From Cognatilysobacter tabacisoli (GTDB taxonomy: Bacteria; Pseudomonadota; Gammaproteobacteria; Xanthomonadales; Xanthomonadaceae): a stretch of 64,000 nt of DNA. Position 1 is the stretch's first letter, and each line of letters starts with the position of its first letter. Positions 41,308 to 49,568 of this stretch are shown here, one piece after another. The translations under genes were made by a program, and so were the position numbers. Under the pieces are notes generated by a model. It was given only the letters and a program-made list of their open reading frames with translations, searched no databases and was not told where the DNA came from. The stretch lies in the NCBI RefSeq assembly GCF_003586305.1, contig NZ_KZ987400.1:468635-532634 (forward strand). The letters run 5' to 3'.

Positions 41308-41680
41308 TCGGGCAGGCCCTGGCGAAGCGCTTATCGTCGCTGGGGCTCTGAGCGCGGCTTACTTCGACGGCTACAACTGCGAAGGCTTCCGCGCCGTCGG
41401 CGCGGGTCACTTTCTCTTGCATGCCCAAGAGAAAGTAACCAAAGAGAAGGGCACCCCGGGGCTGCGCGCCCTCCGCTTCGCTGCGGGTTCGCGGACGGAC
41501 CGGGGTTTTTCGACAGGACATCCCTGTCCTGTCGAAAAATGCGCGGCGTCCCTGCCGCGCACCCTGCGGGCCTGATCCGGTCCCTCCGCCGCTGCGCTAC
41601 GGGGCCCGGAGCCGAATCAACGGCAGCGGCCCGAGTCGTTCCGGGGACACGCGTAGGTCGGGGACGCGAGCCAAACCGGC
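41308..41680. other. Intergenic region with hairpin-rich repeat between the LytTR regulator and hemC
   Basis: No gene is supported. Open frames here translate the repeat itself. The region contains three successive inverted repeats (41405-41440, 41506-41539, 41540-41561), listed as a repeat element, followed by unremarkable GC-rich sequence up to the hemC promoter. Confidence 0.6.
41405..41561. repeat. Three-hairpin mosaic repeat, copy 1
   Basis: Block 1: arms GGTCACTTTCTCTTG and CAAGAGAAAGTAACC (41405-41419 with 41426-41440), 15 bp with one mismatch. Block 2: a perfect 15-bp stem TTTTTCGACAGGACA / TGTCCTGTCGAAAAA (41506-41520 with 41525-41539), loop TCCC. Block 3: TGCGCGGC / GCCGCGCA (41540-41547 with 41554-41561), loop GTCCCT. 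The same three blocks with different stem bases occur at 54185-54457. Block 2 could also act as a bidirectional terminator. Confidence 0.8.
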
Positions 41681-41686
41681 GATAAT
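41681..41686 (+). promoter_or_regulatory. -10 element (GATAAT) of a probable leaderless hemC promoter
   Basis: GATAAT (5 of 6 of TATAAT) is followed by GCGCGC and directly by the hemC ATG at 41693, so the transcript would start at about the start codon. No -35 hexamer or Shine-Dalgarno is visible. Confidence 0.5.
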
Positions 41687-41692
41687 GCGCGC

Positions 41693-42610
41693 ATGAACCT
41701 GCTTCGCATCGCCACCCGCAAGAGCCCGCTCGCCCTGTGGCAGAGCGAACACGTCGCCGACGCGCTGCGCGCGGCCCACCCCGGGCTCGACGTGGTGCTG
41801 GTGCCGATGAGCACGCGCGGCGACGAGGTGCTGGACCGCTCGCTGTCGGCGATCGGCGGCAAGGGCCTGTTCCTGAAGGAGCTCGAGCTCGCGATGCTGC
41901 GCGGCGACGCCGACTGCGCCGTGCACTCGCTGAAGGACGTGCCGATGGAGCTGGAGCCCGGCTTCGTGCTGCCGGCCATCCTCGCCCGCGCCGACCACGC
42001 CGACGCGTTCGTCAGCAACCGCTACGACGGGATCGACGCGCTGCCGCATGGCGCGGTCGTCGGCACGTCGTCGCTACGTCGGCAGGCGCAGCTGCGCGCG
42101 CTGCGGCCGGACCTGGTGCTGCGCGACCTGCGCGGCAACGTCAACACGCGGCTGGCCAAGCTCGACGCCGGCGAGTACGACGCGATCGTGCTCGCCTGCG
42201 CCGGCCTGCAGCGGCTGGGCTTCGACGACCGCATCCGCGCGCGCCTCGACGCCCCGTCGTGGCTGCCGGCGCCGGCGCAGGGCGCGATCGCGATCGAGTG
42301 CCGCGACGACGTGGCCGCGACGATCGCGCTGTGCGCGGCCCTCGACCACGCCGCGACGCGCACCTGCGTCGAGGCCGAGCGCGCGATGAACCGCGCGCTG
42401 CACGGCAGCTGCCACGTGCCGGTCGCCGCGCTGGCGCGGCTGGACGGCGACACGCTGCGACTGGATGGGCTGGTCGGCTCGGCCGACGACGGCCGCGCGG
42501 TGCGCGCCGGTGCGCACGGCGGCAGCGACGCCCCGGACGCGCTCGGTCGCGACGTCGCCGCCTCGCTGCTGGCGCAGGGCGCCGGCGCGCTGATCAACGC
42601 CGACGGATAA
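41693..42610 (+). CDS. hemC: Porphobilinogen deaminase (hydroxymethylbilane synthase)
   Basis: Polymerises four porphobilinogen molecules into hydroxymethylbilane in haem biosynthesis, in the cytoplasm. The product has 305 residues, standard length. Seen: [84 protein letters not shown], and the dipyrromethane cofactor cysteine Cys240 in [10 protein letters not shown]. The position after an AlgZ/AlgR-like pair matches Pseudomonas, but the expected next gene hemD is missing; a convergent DUF481 gene follows instead. Confidence 0.96.
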   Translation: MNLLRIATRKSPLALWQSEHVADALRAAHPGLDVVLVPMSTRGDEVLDRSLSAIGGKGLFLKELELAMLRGDADCAVHSLKDVPMELEPGFVLPAILARADHADAFVSNRYDGIDALPHGAVVGTSSLRRQAQLRALRPDLVLRDLRGNVNTRLAKLDAGEYDAIVLACAGLQRLGFDDRIRARLDAPSWLPAPAQGAIAIECRDDVAATIALCAALDHAATRTCVEAERAMNRALHGSCHVPVAALARLDGDTLRLDGLVGSADDGRAVRAGAHGGSDAPDALGRDVAASLLAQGAGALINADG

Positions 42611-42622
42611 GCCGCCCCGCGC

Positions 42623-43279
42623 TCAGAACCAGCGGCGCAGGCCCAGCCAGCCCTCGGCGTGGCGGCTGCTGTCGTCGATCTGGCTGCCGTGGCGGATCAC
42701 GTAGTCGGTCTCCAGCAGCCACGCCGGCCACACCTCGACCTCGAGCCCGAACGACTGCTTGATGAAGGTGTCGCCGTCGCGGCCGGCCTCGACCTGCACG
42801 CGCTGCGTCCACTGCGCGCGCTCGCCGAGCTTGCGGCCGAAGTCGACTTCGCCGCGCAGCACCGGGCCGGTGTCGGCGATGCCGTCGTCGTGCAGCGGCG
42901 CCAGCCGGTAGCCCGCGCCGACCTGCACGCCCAGCCGCGTGTCGGGTTCGCGCACCGCCTGCACGCCGACCCGGCCGCCGACGCGGAACGGGTTCGAGTA
43001 GCCGGCGCGCGAGGTGCGCGCCGTCGCGCCGGCGGCCAGCGGCGCGCGCGGCTTGGCGCCGGGCAGGACCGGCAGGCCGGCGGCGCGTTTCGCCGGCAGC
43101 GGCGGCAGGCTCGGATCGCGCCGCCACTCCTCGTCGCCGCAGCGGGTCGAGTAGCAGTGCAGGCGCAGCCCGCCCGGGCGGCTGGCGAGCGCGACCAGCG
43201 CCGGATCGCCGCCGTACTGCGGTCCGGGCGCGGTCATGAACGGGGCGCCGAGCAGCGCCAGGGCAACGGCCTCGAGCAT
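42623..43279 (-). CDS. DUF481-like outer-membrane protein
   Basis: Predicted exported beta-rich protein of 218 residues. The first 15-20 residues are hydrophobic (MLEAVALALLGAPF), a probable signal. The second half alternates polar and hydrophobic residues in amphipathic strands, such as RVGVQAVREPDTRLGVQVGA, LRGEVDFGRKLGERAQWTQR and VEVWPAWLLETDYVIRHG, and ends in an aromatic residue (RRWF) as outer-membrane barrels do. This resembles the YdiY/DUF481 family of salt-stress-induced outer-membrane proteins, but it is short and the match is by pattern only. It is convergent with hemC and downstream of soeC on the same strand. Confidence 0.55.
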   Translation of the reverse strand: MLEAVALALLGAPFMTAPGPQYGGDPALVALASRPGGLRLHCYSTRCGDEEWRRDPSLPPLPAKRAAGLPVLPGAKPRAPLAAGATARTSRAGYSNPFRVGGRVGVQAVREPDTRLGVQVGAGYRLAPLHDDGIADTGPVLRGEVDFGRKLGERAQWTQRVQVEAGRDGDTFIKQSFGLEVEVWPAWLLETDYVIRHGSQIDDSSRHAEGWLGLRRWF

Positions 43280-43288
43280 CAGCGGGGG

Positions 43289-43322
43289 AAAAAAGCCAGC
43301 GGCATCAGCAGCCTATGATGCC
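43289..43322 (-). terminator. Possible terminator downstream of the soeC-like gene
   Basis: On the minus strand, stem GGCATCA / TGATGCC (plus-strand 43301-43307 with 43316-43322, 8-nt loop) is followed after 6 nt by six T (plus-strand A run 43289-43294). The gap before the T run makes it weak. It would separate the soe-like operon from the DUF481 gene. Confidence 0.35.
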
Positions 43323-43347
43323 ACGGCCGCCCCGCCGGGCCGGCGCG

Positions 43348-44325
43348 TCAGTAGTAGAGCGTGACCAGGTGCCGGGCCTGGGCGAAGAACAGCCAGCGCT
43401 CGACCACCGCGCCCAGCCACGCCGCCAGCGCCGCCACGGCGAACGCCGGCGCCGCCGCCGCCGGCTGCAGCGCCGCCAGCACGGCGGCCAGCAGCGGCAC
43501 CGCCGCGAACAGCACCAGCGCGATCGCGCGCAGCCGGCCCGCGTGGCGCCGCGCGACCACGTAGCCCATCTCGCGCAGCAGGTAGTTGCTCTCGGTGTGC
43601 GGCCGCTCGAACACCGACACCGCGCGGCCCGACAGGCCGACCGCGTCGCCGCGGTCGACGGCCAGCGGGGTGCGGTCGATCGCGCGCCAGTAGCCGAGCT
43701 TCACCAGCGCGGTCGCCAGCGCGCCGGCGCCGAGCACCAGCGCGTAGCCCGGCACGGCCGCGGCGTCGAGCCCGACCAGCGCCAGCAGCATCGCCAGCAG
43801 CGCGGCGCCGGTCAGCAGCGCGAACGCGAGGTAGGCCGGCACCACCAGCGCCTGCCGCCACGCAGGGATCGGCTTCAGCGACGCGTAGATCATCGCCGTG
43901 CACGCGACGGTCGCTAGCGCGAGCGCCGTCATCGCGATCGCCAGTACCGGCAGCCACGGCCCCTGCAGCGCCGGCAGCGTGGTCGGGTGGTCGAGGTCGA
44001 GCGCGACCAGTGCCAGGAACGCCAGCACCGGCACGTAGCTGGCCAGCGCCAGCACGCCCTCGCGCGAGAGCCACGACGTGCGCCACTGGGAGAACGCGCG
44101 CCATGCACGCCGCGGCTGGCCGAGGTGGCCGACCGAGCTGAGCAGGCCGACCGTCACCAGCACCAGCGCGAACGCCAGCAGCGCACCGAACACCAGCGGC
44201 GTGGTGCCGCCGAGCCGCGCGCCCTGCAGGTGGCCCCACGCGAGCATCGCGCCGATCCAAGCGATCAGCCCGTAGCCGGCGCCGGACAGTGTGGTGAAGA
44301 AGATGACCGAGAAGGCGGGGTGCAT
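43348..44325 (-). CDS. DmsC/SoeC-type membrane anchor subunit
   Basis: Integral membrane protein of 325 residues with about eight hydrophobic helices, of the DMSO-reductase anchor (DmsC/SoeC) family. It starts MHPAFSVIFFTTLSGAGYGL, a typical first helix, with VGLLSSVGHLGQPRRAWRAF (conserved H-x-x-x-P-x-R after helix 2) and WLSREGVLALASYVP. It would hold quinone and pass electrons between the membrane pool and the iron-sulphur subunit. It is the last gene of the operon soeA-like/small membrane ORF/soeB-like/soeC-like, 67 nt after soeB. Confidence 0.85.
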   Translation of the reverse strand: MHPAFSVIFFTTLSGAGYGLIAWIGAMLAWGHLQGARLGGTTPLVFGALLAFALVLVTVGLLSSVGHLGQPRRAWRAFSQWRTSWLSREGVLALASYVPVLAFLALVALDLDHPTTLPALQGPWLPVLAIAMTALALATVACTAMIYASLKPIPAWRQALVVPAYLAFALLTGAALLAMLLALVGLDAAAVPGYALVLGAGALATALVKLGYWRAIDRTPLAVDRGDAVGLSGRAVSVFERPHTESNYLLREMGYVVARRHAGRLRAIALVLFAAVPLLAAVLAALQPAAAAPAFAVAALAAWLGAVVERWLFFAQARHLVTLYY

Positions 44326-44392
44326 GGCGGGCCGGGATTCGCGACGTCGGGGTGGGTGCGGCGGTGGCTCGGAACGGCGGGAACGCGGCGCG

Positions 44393-45253
44393 TCAGCGCG
44401 ACAGCGCGCGGTCGAGCCAGCGAAGCAGCGGCGGCAACGCGGCGGTGTCCAGCGCCTCGGCCGGCTCCGTCGTCGGCGCCGCGACCGGCGCGCCGCCCGC
44501 GCGGCGCGGCCGCGGCGGCAGGTAGCGGTTGACCGGCGCGTAGCCCAGCTGCGGCAGCAGCGGCACGCCGCCGCGCTCGGCGACCAGCTTCGACACGTTC
44601 GACTCGGGATCGCCGAGGTCGCCGAAGTGGCGCGCGCGCGTCGGGCACGCCTGCACGCACGCCGGCTGGCGCTCGGCTTCGGTCAGGTGCTCGTTGTAGA
44701 TCCGGTCGACGCACAGCGTGCATTTCTTCATCACGCCCTCGACCGCGCTGTACTCGCGCGCGCCGTACGGGCACGCCCACGAGCACAGCTTGCAGCCGAT
44801 GCACTTGGACTCGTCGACCAGCACGATGCCGTCCTCGGCGCGCTTGTAGCTGGCGCCGGTCGGGCACACGGTCACGCACGCCGGCTGCTCGCAGTGCAGG
44901 CACGAGCGCGGGAAGTGCAGGGTCATTGCCGGCTGCGCGGCTTCCTGCGCGAGGCTGCCGGCCGTGCTGCACGCGGTCGCCGGCGCCGCGCCGCCGAGGC
45001 CGAGCGCGTCGTGCGCGCCGGGGTCGAACGCCGGCGTCGCGTAGTCGGTGCCGGCGACCTCGTAGCTGTGCACGCGGTTGAACCACACGCCCGACGGGTC
45101 CTTGCCGTACGGCTGCTCGTCGGTCAGCGGCCCGGCGATGCCGCCGGCGTTCCACTCCTTGCAGCTGACCGCGCAGGCGTGGCAGCCGACACAGGTGTCG
45201 AGGTCGATGACCAGCCCGAGCTTCTTCGTCGACGGCGGCGGCAGCGCGGTCAT
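44393..45253 (-). CDS. 4Fe-4S ferredoxin-type electron-transfer subunit (DmsB/SoeB-like)
   Basis: Iron-sulphur subunit of 286 residues carrying electrons between the molybdenum subunit and the membrane anchor. Four cysteine clusters are visible: CVGCHACAVSCKEWN, CLHCEQPACVTVCPTGA, CIGCKLCSWACPYGA and CTLCVDRIYNEHL with CVQACPTRAR, enough for four [4Fe-4S] clusters. No Tat signal is present; the sequence starts MTALPPPSTKKLGLVIDLDT, so it probably faces the cytoplasm. That fits sulphite dehydrogenase SoeB better than the exported DmsB or PsrB. Its ATG overlaps the stop of the upstream small ORF. Confidence 0.88.
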   Translation of the reverse strand: MTALPPPSTKKLGLVIDLDTCVGCHACAVSCKEWNAGGIAGPLTDEQPYGKDPSGVWFNRVHSYEVAGTDYATPAFDPGAHDALGLGGAAPATACSTAGSLAQEAAQPAMTLHFPRSCLHCEQPACVTVCPTGASYKRAEDGIVLVDESKCIGCKLCSWACPYGAREYSAVEGVMKKCTLCVDRIYNEHLTEAERQPACVQACPTRARHFGDLGDPESNVSKLVAERGGVPLLPQLGYAPVNRYLPPRPRRAGGAPVAAPTTEPAEALDTAALPPLLRWLDRALSR

Positions 45254-45492
45254 CGACGCGCCCCCTTGACCAGCCACACCCCCACCAGGAACACGCCGAA
45301 CGCCAGCAGCACCGTCGGCGCGAACCCGGCGAGCAGCGCGCCGATCGACGCCGCATCCGATGCCGCCATGCCGAACGGCTCGATCGCGCCGACGCCGAGG
45401 CCGACCACCAGCGCGAAGCCGAGCAGCACCAGCGCGACGCCGGCGACGAGGCGCGCGGTGCGCGCGCGGGAGTGCAGCGGGGACGGGGTCAT
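45250..45492 (-). CDS. Small two-helix membrane protein inside the soe-like operon
   Basis: 80-residue protein with two predicted membrane helices (about residues 16-37, rich in V/L/A/G, and 51-76, APTVLLAFGVFLVGVW) and charged ends (HSRARTAR at the N-terminus, VKGARR at the C-terminus). Its start overlaps the stop of the soeA-like gene (ATGA) and its stop overlaps the start of the soeB-like gene (TGATG), so it is almost certainly translated with them. I do not recognise a family. It might stabilise or anchor the complex; function unknown. Confidence 0.75.
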   Translation of the reverse strand: MTPSPLHSRARTARLVAGVALVLLGFALVVGLGVGAIEPFGMAASDAASIGALLAGFAPTVLLAFGVFLVGVWLVKGARR

Positions 45493-48404
45493 CGGGTCGC
45501 CTTCTCGCGCGCGGCGCGCAGGTCCGCACCGTAGCGCAGCGGTCGGGGGTCGGCGTCGCCGGCGGCCACCGGGGCGAACTGCGGCGCGCTCTGCGTGGCC
45601 GACGACGCGGCGACGTCCGCGCGCTCGATCCGCACGCGCAGGTCGAACCAGGCGGCCTGGCCGGTGACCGGGTCGGCGTTGGCGTACGCGCCGCTCGGCG
45701 TCACGTCGGAAATCAGGTGGTTCAGCAGGAAGCCCTGCCGGCCTTCGGGCGCGTCCTTCGCCAACTTCCACGCGCCCTTGCGCTTGCCAATCGCGTTCCA
45801 GGTCCACACCGTGTCCGGCTGCGTGTTGGCGGCGAACTTCGCCTGCACGGTGACCTGGCCGTGGTGCGAGGTCACGGTGACCCAGTCTTCGTCGGCGATG
45901 CCGTGACGCTTCGCGGTGTCGGGGTGCAGGTACAGGTAGTTGCGCGCGGCGATCTGCCGCAGCCACGCGTTCTGCGAGCCCCACGCGTGGTACATGAACA
46001 TCGGCCGCTGGGTCACCGCGCTGAGCGGGAACCGGGCGTCGAGGTTGTCGATCTGGGCGCCCTCGAACGGCTCGTACCAGATCGGCAGCGGATCGAAGTA
46101 CGTCGCCACGCGCTCGCGGTGCGCGGCCGGCGGCACGTGCGGGCCGAATCCCTGCGCGGCGAGCCGGAACTTCTGCAGCGTCTCGGAGTACAGCTGCAGC
46201 ACGGTCGGCTCGGCGTGGCCGAGGAATCCCATCTTCTGCGCCCAGTCGAGGTAGCCGCGGTTGGCCATCTTGTAATAGCGCGCGTCGTGCGGAAGCTCGC
46301 TGCGCCAGAAGCCGCCGTGGTCGATGTAGCGCTGCAGCTGGTCGGGGTTCGGCTCGCCCTTGGCCTCGTGCTCGCCGTTCGCGCCGCGCCAGCCGGCCAG
46401 CAGGCCGACGCCGGGGGCGCGCTCGTGGCGGGTGATGTAGTCGGCGTAGTCGCGGTAGCGCGCCGAGCCGTCCTCGTTGACCAGCCCGGGCAGGCCCAGC
46501 CGCGCGCCCAGGTCGATCAGCACCGACTGGAAGCCGCGCACGTCGCGCGGCCTCTCACCCGACGCGGGTGACTGCGTCGCCGGATCGAGCACCGGGTGGC
46601 GGATCGCGTCGCTGGCGCCGTCGGCGTCGGAGATCGGCCGGTCGAGCAGGCTGATCGCGTCGAAGCGCTCGAGGTAGGTGGTGTCCGGCAGCACCAGGTC
46701 GGCGTAGGCGACCATCTCCGATGAATACGCGTCGGCGTAGATGATCCGCGGGATCCGGTACTCGCCCGACGCGTCCTTGTCGGTCAGCCAGCCGATCGTC
46801 TCGCGCGTGTTCATCGCCGAGTTCCAGCTCATGTTGGCCATGAACATCATCAGCGTGTCGATCTTGTACGGGTCGCCGGCCCACGCGTTGCGGATCACCG
46901 TGTGCATCATCCCGTGCGCGCTGAGCGGGTAGGCCCACGAGAACGCGTGGTCGATGCGGCGCGGCTGGCCGTCGGCGTCGACCAGCAGGTCCTCCGGGCC
47001 GTGCACGAAGCCCAGCGGCGCGGCGTCGAGCACGCCGTTGGCCTGGCGCTGCCTGCCCGGGCGGTTCGGCGGCGGGATCGGCTTCGGGAACGGCGGCTGG
47101 TAGCGGAACGAGCCGGGCGTGTCGACCGCGCCGAGCAGCAGCTGCAGCAGGTGCAGCGCGCGACAGGTGTGGAAGCCGTTGCTGTGCGCGCTGATGCCGC
47201 GCATCGCGTGCATCGCAACCGGGCGGCCGGTCATCGTCGCGTGCTCGCGGCCCCACGCGTCGGTCCATGCGATCGGCAGCTCGATCGCCTCGTCGAACGC
47301 CGCCTGCGCGAGCTCGCGCGCGATCCGGCGGATCGTGTCGGCGGGAACGCCGCAGCGCGCGCTGACCGCGTCGGGCGCGAACGCCGGGTCGAGGTAGCGT
47401 TCGGCGACCAGCTGGAACGACGGCACCGCGACCCGGCCGTCGGCCAGCGTGACCTCGCCGACCACCGCCGGCGCGGTGCCGATCGCGTTCGCGTTCGCCG
47501 GCGCATTTGTGCTGCGGTCGAAGCACAGCGGCTGGCCGTCGGCGTCGCGCGCGAACAGCCCGTCGTCGGCGCCGCCGGGGTTGCGGATCACCAGCCAGTG
47601 CGCGTTGGTGTAGCGCACCAGGTAGTCGAGGTCGATGCGGTCGGCCTTGAGCAGCTCGTGGATCAGCGCGAACGCGAACAGCCCGTCGGTGCCGGGGCGG
47701 ATGCCGATCCACTCGTCGGCGATCGCGCCGTAGCCGCTGCGCACCGGGTTGACCGCGATGATCTTCGCGCCGCGCGCCTTGAGCTTGCCGAGGCCCAGCT
47801 TGATCGGGTTGGAGTCGTGGTCTTCGGCCACGCCCCACAGCATCAGCACGCGCGCGTGCTCCCAGTCGGGCTCGCCGAACTCCCAGAAGCTGCCGCCGAG
47901 CGTGTACAGCCCGCCGGCGGCCATGTTCACCGAGCAGAACCCGCCGTGCGCGGCGTAGTTGACGGTGCCGAACTGCTGCGCCCACCAGCCTGTCAGCGCC
48001 TGCGACTGGTCTCGCCCGGTGAAGAACGCCAGTTCGTCAGGGTTGCGCTCGCGGATCGGCGCCAGCCACGACGTCGCCAGCGCCAGCGCCTCGTCCCATT
48101 CGATCTCGCGGAACTCGCCGCTGCCGCGCTCGCCGACGCGCAGCAGCGGCTTGTCGAGCCGCGCCGGCGAGTAGTGCTGCATGATCCCGGCCGAGCCCTT
48201 CGCGCACAGCACGCCCTGGTTGACCGGGTGTTCGGGGTTGCCCTGGATGTATCTGATGCGTCCGTCCTGCAGCCACACCTTGATGCCGCAGCGGCACGCG
48301 CACATGTAGCAGGTCGTGGTCTTGACCTCGTCGCCGGGCGAGGGCGAGGTGTCGATGACGGGCTCCTTCGGGGCCCGCGGGACCGGCGGTGTCGGCGTGC
48401 GCAT
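45489..48404 (-). CDS. Molybdopterin oxidoreductase, SoeA-like (probable sulphite dehydrogenase catalytic subunit)
   Basis: Catalytic subunit of 971 residues in the DMSO-reductase superfamily. The N-terminal [4Fe-4S] site is Cys32-x2-Cys35-x3-Cys39-x27-Cys67 (CYMCACRCGIKVW; GVLCAKG). A molybdenum-ligand candidate is Cys157 (HGGFCSVNMAAGG). Bis-MGD-binding segments include LMLWGVAEDHDSNP and, near the end, MYHAWGSQNAWLRQIA. No twin-arginine signal is present, so the enzyme should be cytoplasmic, as described for SoeABC sulphite:quinone oxidoreductase and unlike DmsA or PsrA. A polysulphide/thiosulphate reductase or another substrate remains possible. The gene is first in a tightly overlapping operon and diverges from a WYL regulator. 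Confidence 0.75.
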   Translation of the reverse strand: MRTPTPPVPRAPKEPVIDTSPSPGDEVKTTTCYMCACRCGIKVWLQDGRIRYIQGNPEHPVNQGVLCAKGSAGIMQHYSPARLDKPLLRVGERGSGEFREIEWDEALALATSWLAPIRERNPDELAFFTGRDQSQALTGWWAQQFGTVNYAAHGGFCSVNMAAGGLYTLGGSFWEFGEPDWEHARVLMLWGVAEDHDSNPIKLGLGKLKARGAKIIAVNPVRSGYGAIADEWIGIRPGTDGLFAFALIHELLKADRIDLDYLVRYTNAHWLVIRNPGGADDGLFARDADGQPLCFDRSTNAPANANAIGTAPAVVGEVTLADGRVAVPSFQLVAERYLDPAFAPDAVSARCGVPADTIRRIARELAQAAFDEAIELPIAWTDAWGREHATMTGRPVAMHAMRGISAHSNGFHTCRALHLLQLLLGAVDTPGSFRYQPPFPKPIPPPNRPGRQRQANGVLDAAPLGFVHGPEDLLVDADGQPRRIDHAFSWAYPLSAHGMMHTVIRNAWAGDPYKIDTLMMFMANMSWNSAMNTRETIGWLTDKDASGEYRIPRIIYADAYSSEMVAYADLVLPDTTYLERFDAISLLDRPISDADGASDAIRHPVLDPATQSPASGERPRDVRGFQSVLIDLGARLGLPGLVNEDGSARYRDYADYITRHERAPGVGLLAGWRGANGEHEAKGEPNPDQLQRYIDHGGFWRSELPHDARYYKMANRGYLDWAQKMGFLGHAEPTVLQLYSETLQKFRLAAQGFGPHVPPAAHRERVATYFDPLPIWYEPFEGAQIDNLDARFPLSAVTQRPMFMYHAWGSQNAWLRQIAARNYLYLHPDTAKRHGIADEDWVTVTSHHGQVTVQAKFAANTQPDTVWTWNAIGKRKGAWKLAKDAPEGRQGFLLNHLISDVTPSGAYANADPVTGQAAWFDLRVRIERADVAASSATQSAPQFAPVAAGDADPRPLRYGADLRAAREKATR

Positions 48405-48599
48405 CGCGCCATTGTGCCCCGCGCCGTCGCCCGCCGGCGAACGCCCGCGCGAAGTTGGCGTGAGCACATGCGCGCGAGCGCCCGCCGGCGCGGGCTTTCC
48501 GCCATCGGCCGCAGCGCGGCGACCGCGCAGCAGTGGCGGCCGCGCGTCGCGCGGTGCGATGCTTGCGGGAGGAACCCCCGCCCTGACACCGGCCCCGCC

Positions 48600-49568
48600 A
48601 TGGAACGCATCGAACGCATCCACGCCCTGCACCGCATCCTGACCGCGGCGCGCTACCCGGTCACCGTGCAGCGCCTGCAGGAGGACCTGGAGTGCTCGCG
48701 CGCGACGGTCTACCGCGACCTGGCGTACCTGCGCGACTACCTGATGGCGCCGGTGGTCGGCAACGGCGAGGCCGGGTTCCGCTACGACACCAGCGAGGGC
48801 GACCGCTTCGAGCTGCCGGGCCTGTGGCTGAGTTCGGAGGAGCTGCACTCGCTGCTGGCCGCGCAGCAGCTGCTGATGCGCAGCGGCGGCGGGGTGCTGT
48901 CGAACGCGCTCGCGCCGCTGCAGCAGCGCATCGAGAAGCTGCTCGACGAGCACGCTGGCGGCCGCCGGCTACCGGTCGAGCGCGTGCGCGTGGTGCCGCA
49001 CCGCACCCGCAAGCTCGACGAAAGCGTGTTCCGCACCGTCGCCACCGCGGTGCTCGACCGCAAGCGGCTGGCGTTCGACTACCGCGCGCGCTCGACGGAC
49101 GAGCACACCCGCCGCAACGTCGCGCCGCAGCGGCTGACCCACTACCGCGACAACTGGTACCTCGACGCCTGGGACCTCGACCGCGAGGGGCTGCGCAGCT
49201 TTTCGGTCGACCGCATGACCGCCGCGCGGATGCTCGACGAGACCGCGCGCGATCTGCCCGACGAGGAGCTCGACCGGCACCTGGCGTCGAGCTACGGCAT
49301 CTTCTCCGGCACGCCGAAGGGCTGGGCGACGATCGTGTTCAGCGCCAAGGCCGCGCGCTGGGTCGCCGACGAGCACTGGCATTCGCAGCAGCAGGGCCGG
49401 TTCCTCGCCGACGGTCGCTACGAGCTCAAGCTGCCGTACAGCGCCGGCCGCGAGCTGCTGATGGACGTGCTGCACTACGGCGCCGACGCGGAGGTGGTCG
49501 AGCCGCCGTCGCTGCGCGAGCAGGCGCGCTCGCTGCTGTCGCTCGCGCTCAGCCAGTACGACCGCTGA
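48600..49568 (+). CDS. WYL-domain helix-turn-helix transcriptional regulator
   Basis: DNA-binding regulator of 322 residues of the DeoR/YafY type. The N-terminal winged helix (about 1-60) has MERIERIHALHRILTAARYP and RLQEDLECSRATVYRDLAYL. The WYL domain (about 135-215) contains the HYRDNWYLDAWDLDREGLR stretch that gives the family its name, and the C-terminal WCX extension covers about 240-320. WYL domains sense nucleic-acid or other ligands in several systems. It is divergent from the soe-like operon, 195 nt apart, and its stop overlaps the patatin start (TGATG), so it is coupled to the latter. Target unknown. Confidence 0.92.
   Translation: MERIERIHALHRILTAARYPVTVQRLQEDLECSRATVYRDLAYLRDYLMAPVVGNGEAGFRYDTSEGDRFELPGLWLSSEELHSLLAAQQLLMRSGGGVLSNALAPLQQRIEKLLDEHAGGRRLPVERVRVVPHRTRKLDESVFRTVATAVLDRKRLAFDYRARSTDEHTRRNVAPQRLTHYRDNWYLDAWDLDREGLRSFSVDRMTAARMLDETARDLPDEELDRHLASSYGIFSGTPKGWATIVFSAKAARWVADEHWHSQQQGRFLADGRYELKLPYSAGRELLMDVLHYGADAEVVEPPSLREQARSLLSLALSQYDR

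Noticed and set aside
46721-46740. Further GATGAATACG copy inside the SoeA-like gene
   Set aside because: Only the left half of the operator matches and it lies deep within coding sequence.
45489-48953. Extension of the SoeA-like frame upstream to 48953 (1154 codons)
   Set aside because: The extra N-terminus lies antisense to the WYL regulator and has no homology; the Fe-S motif is correctly placed from ATG 48404.
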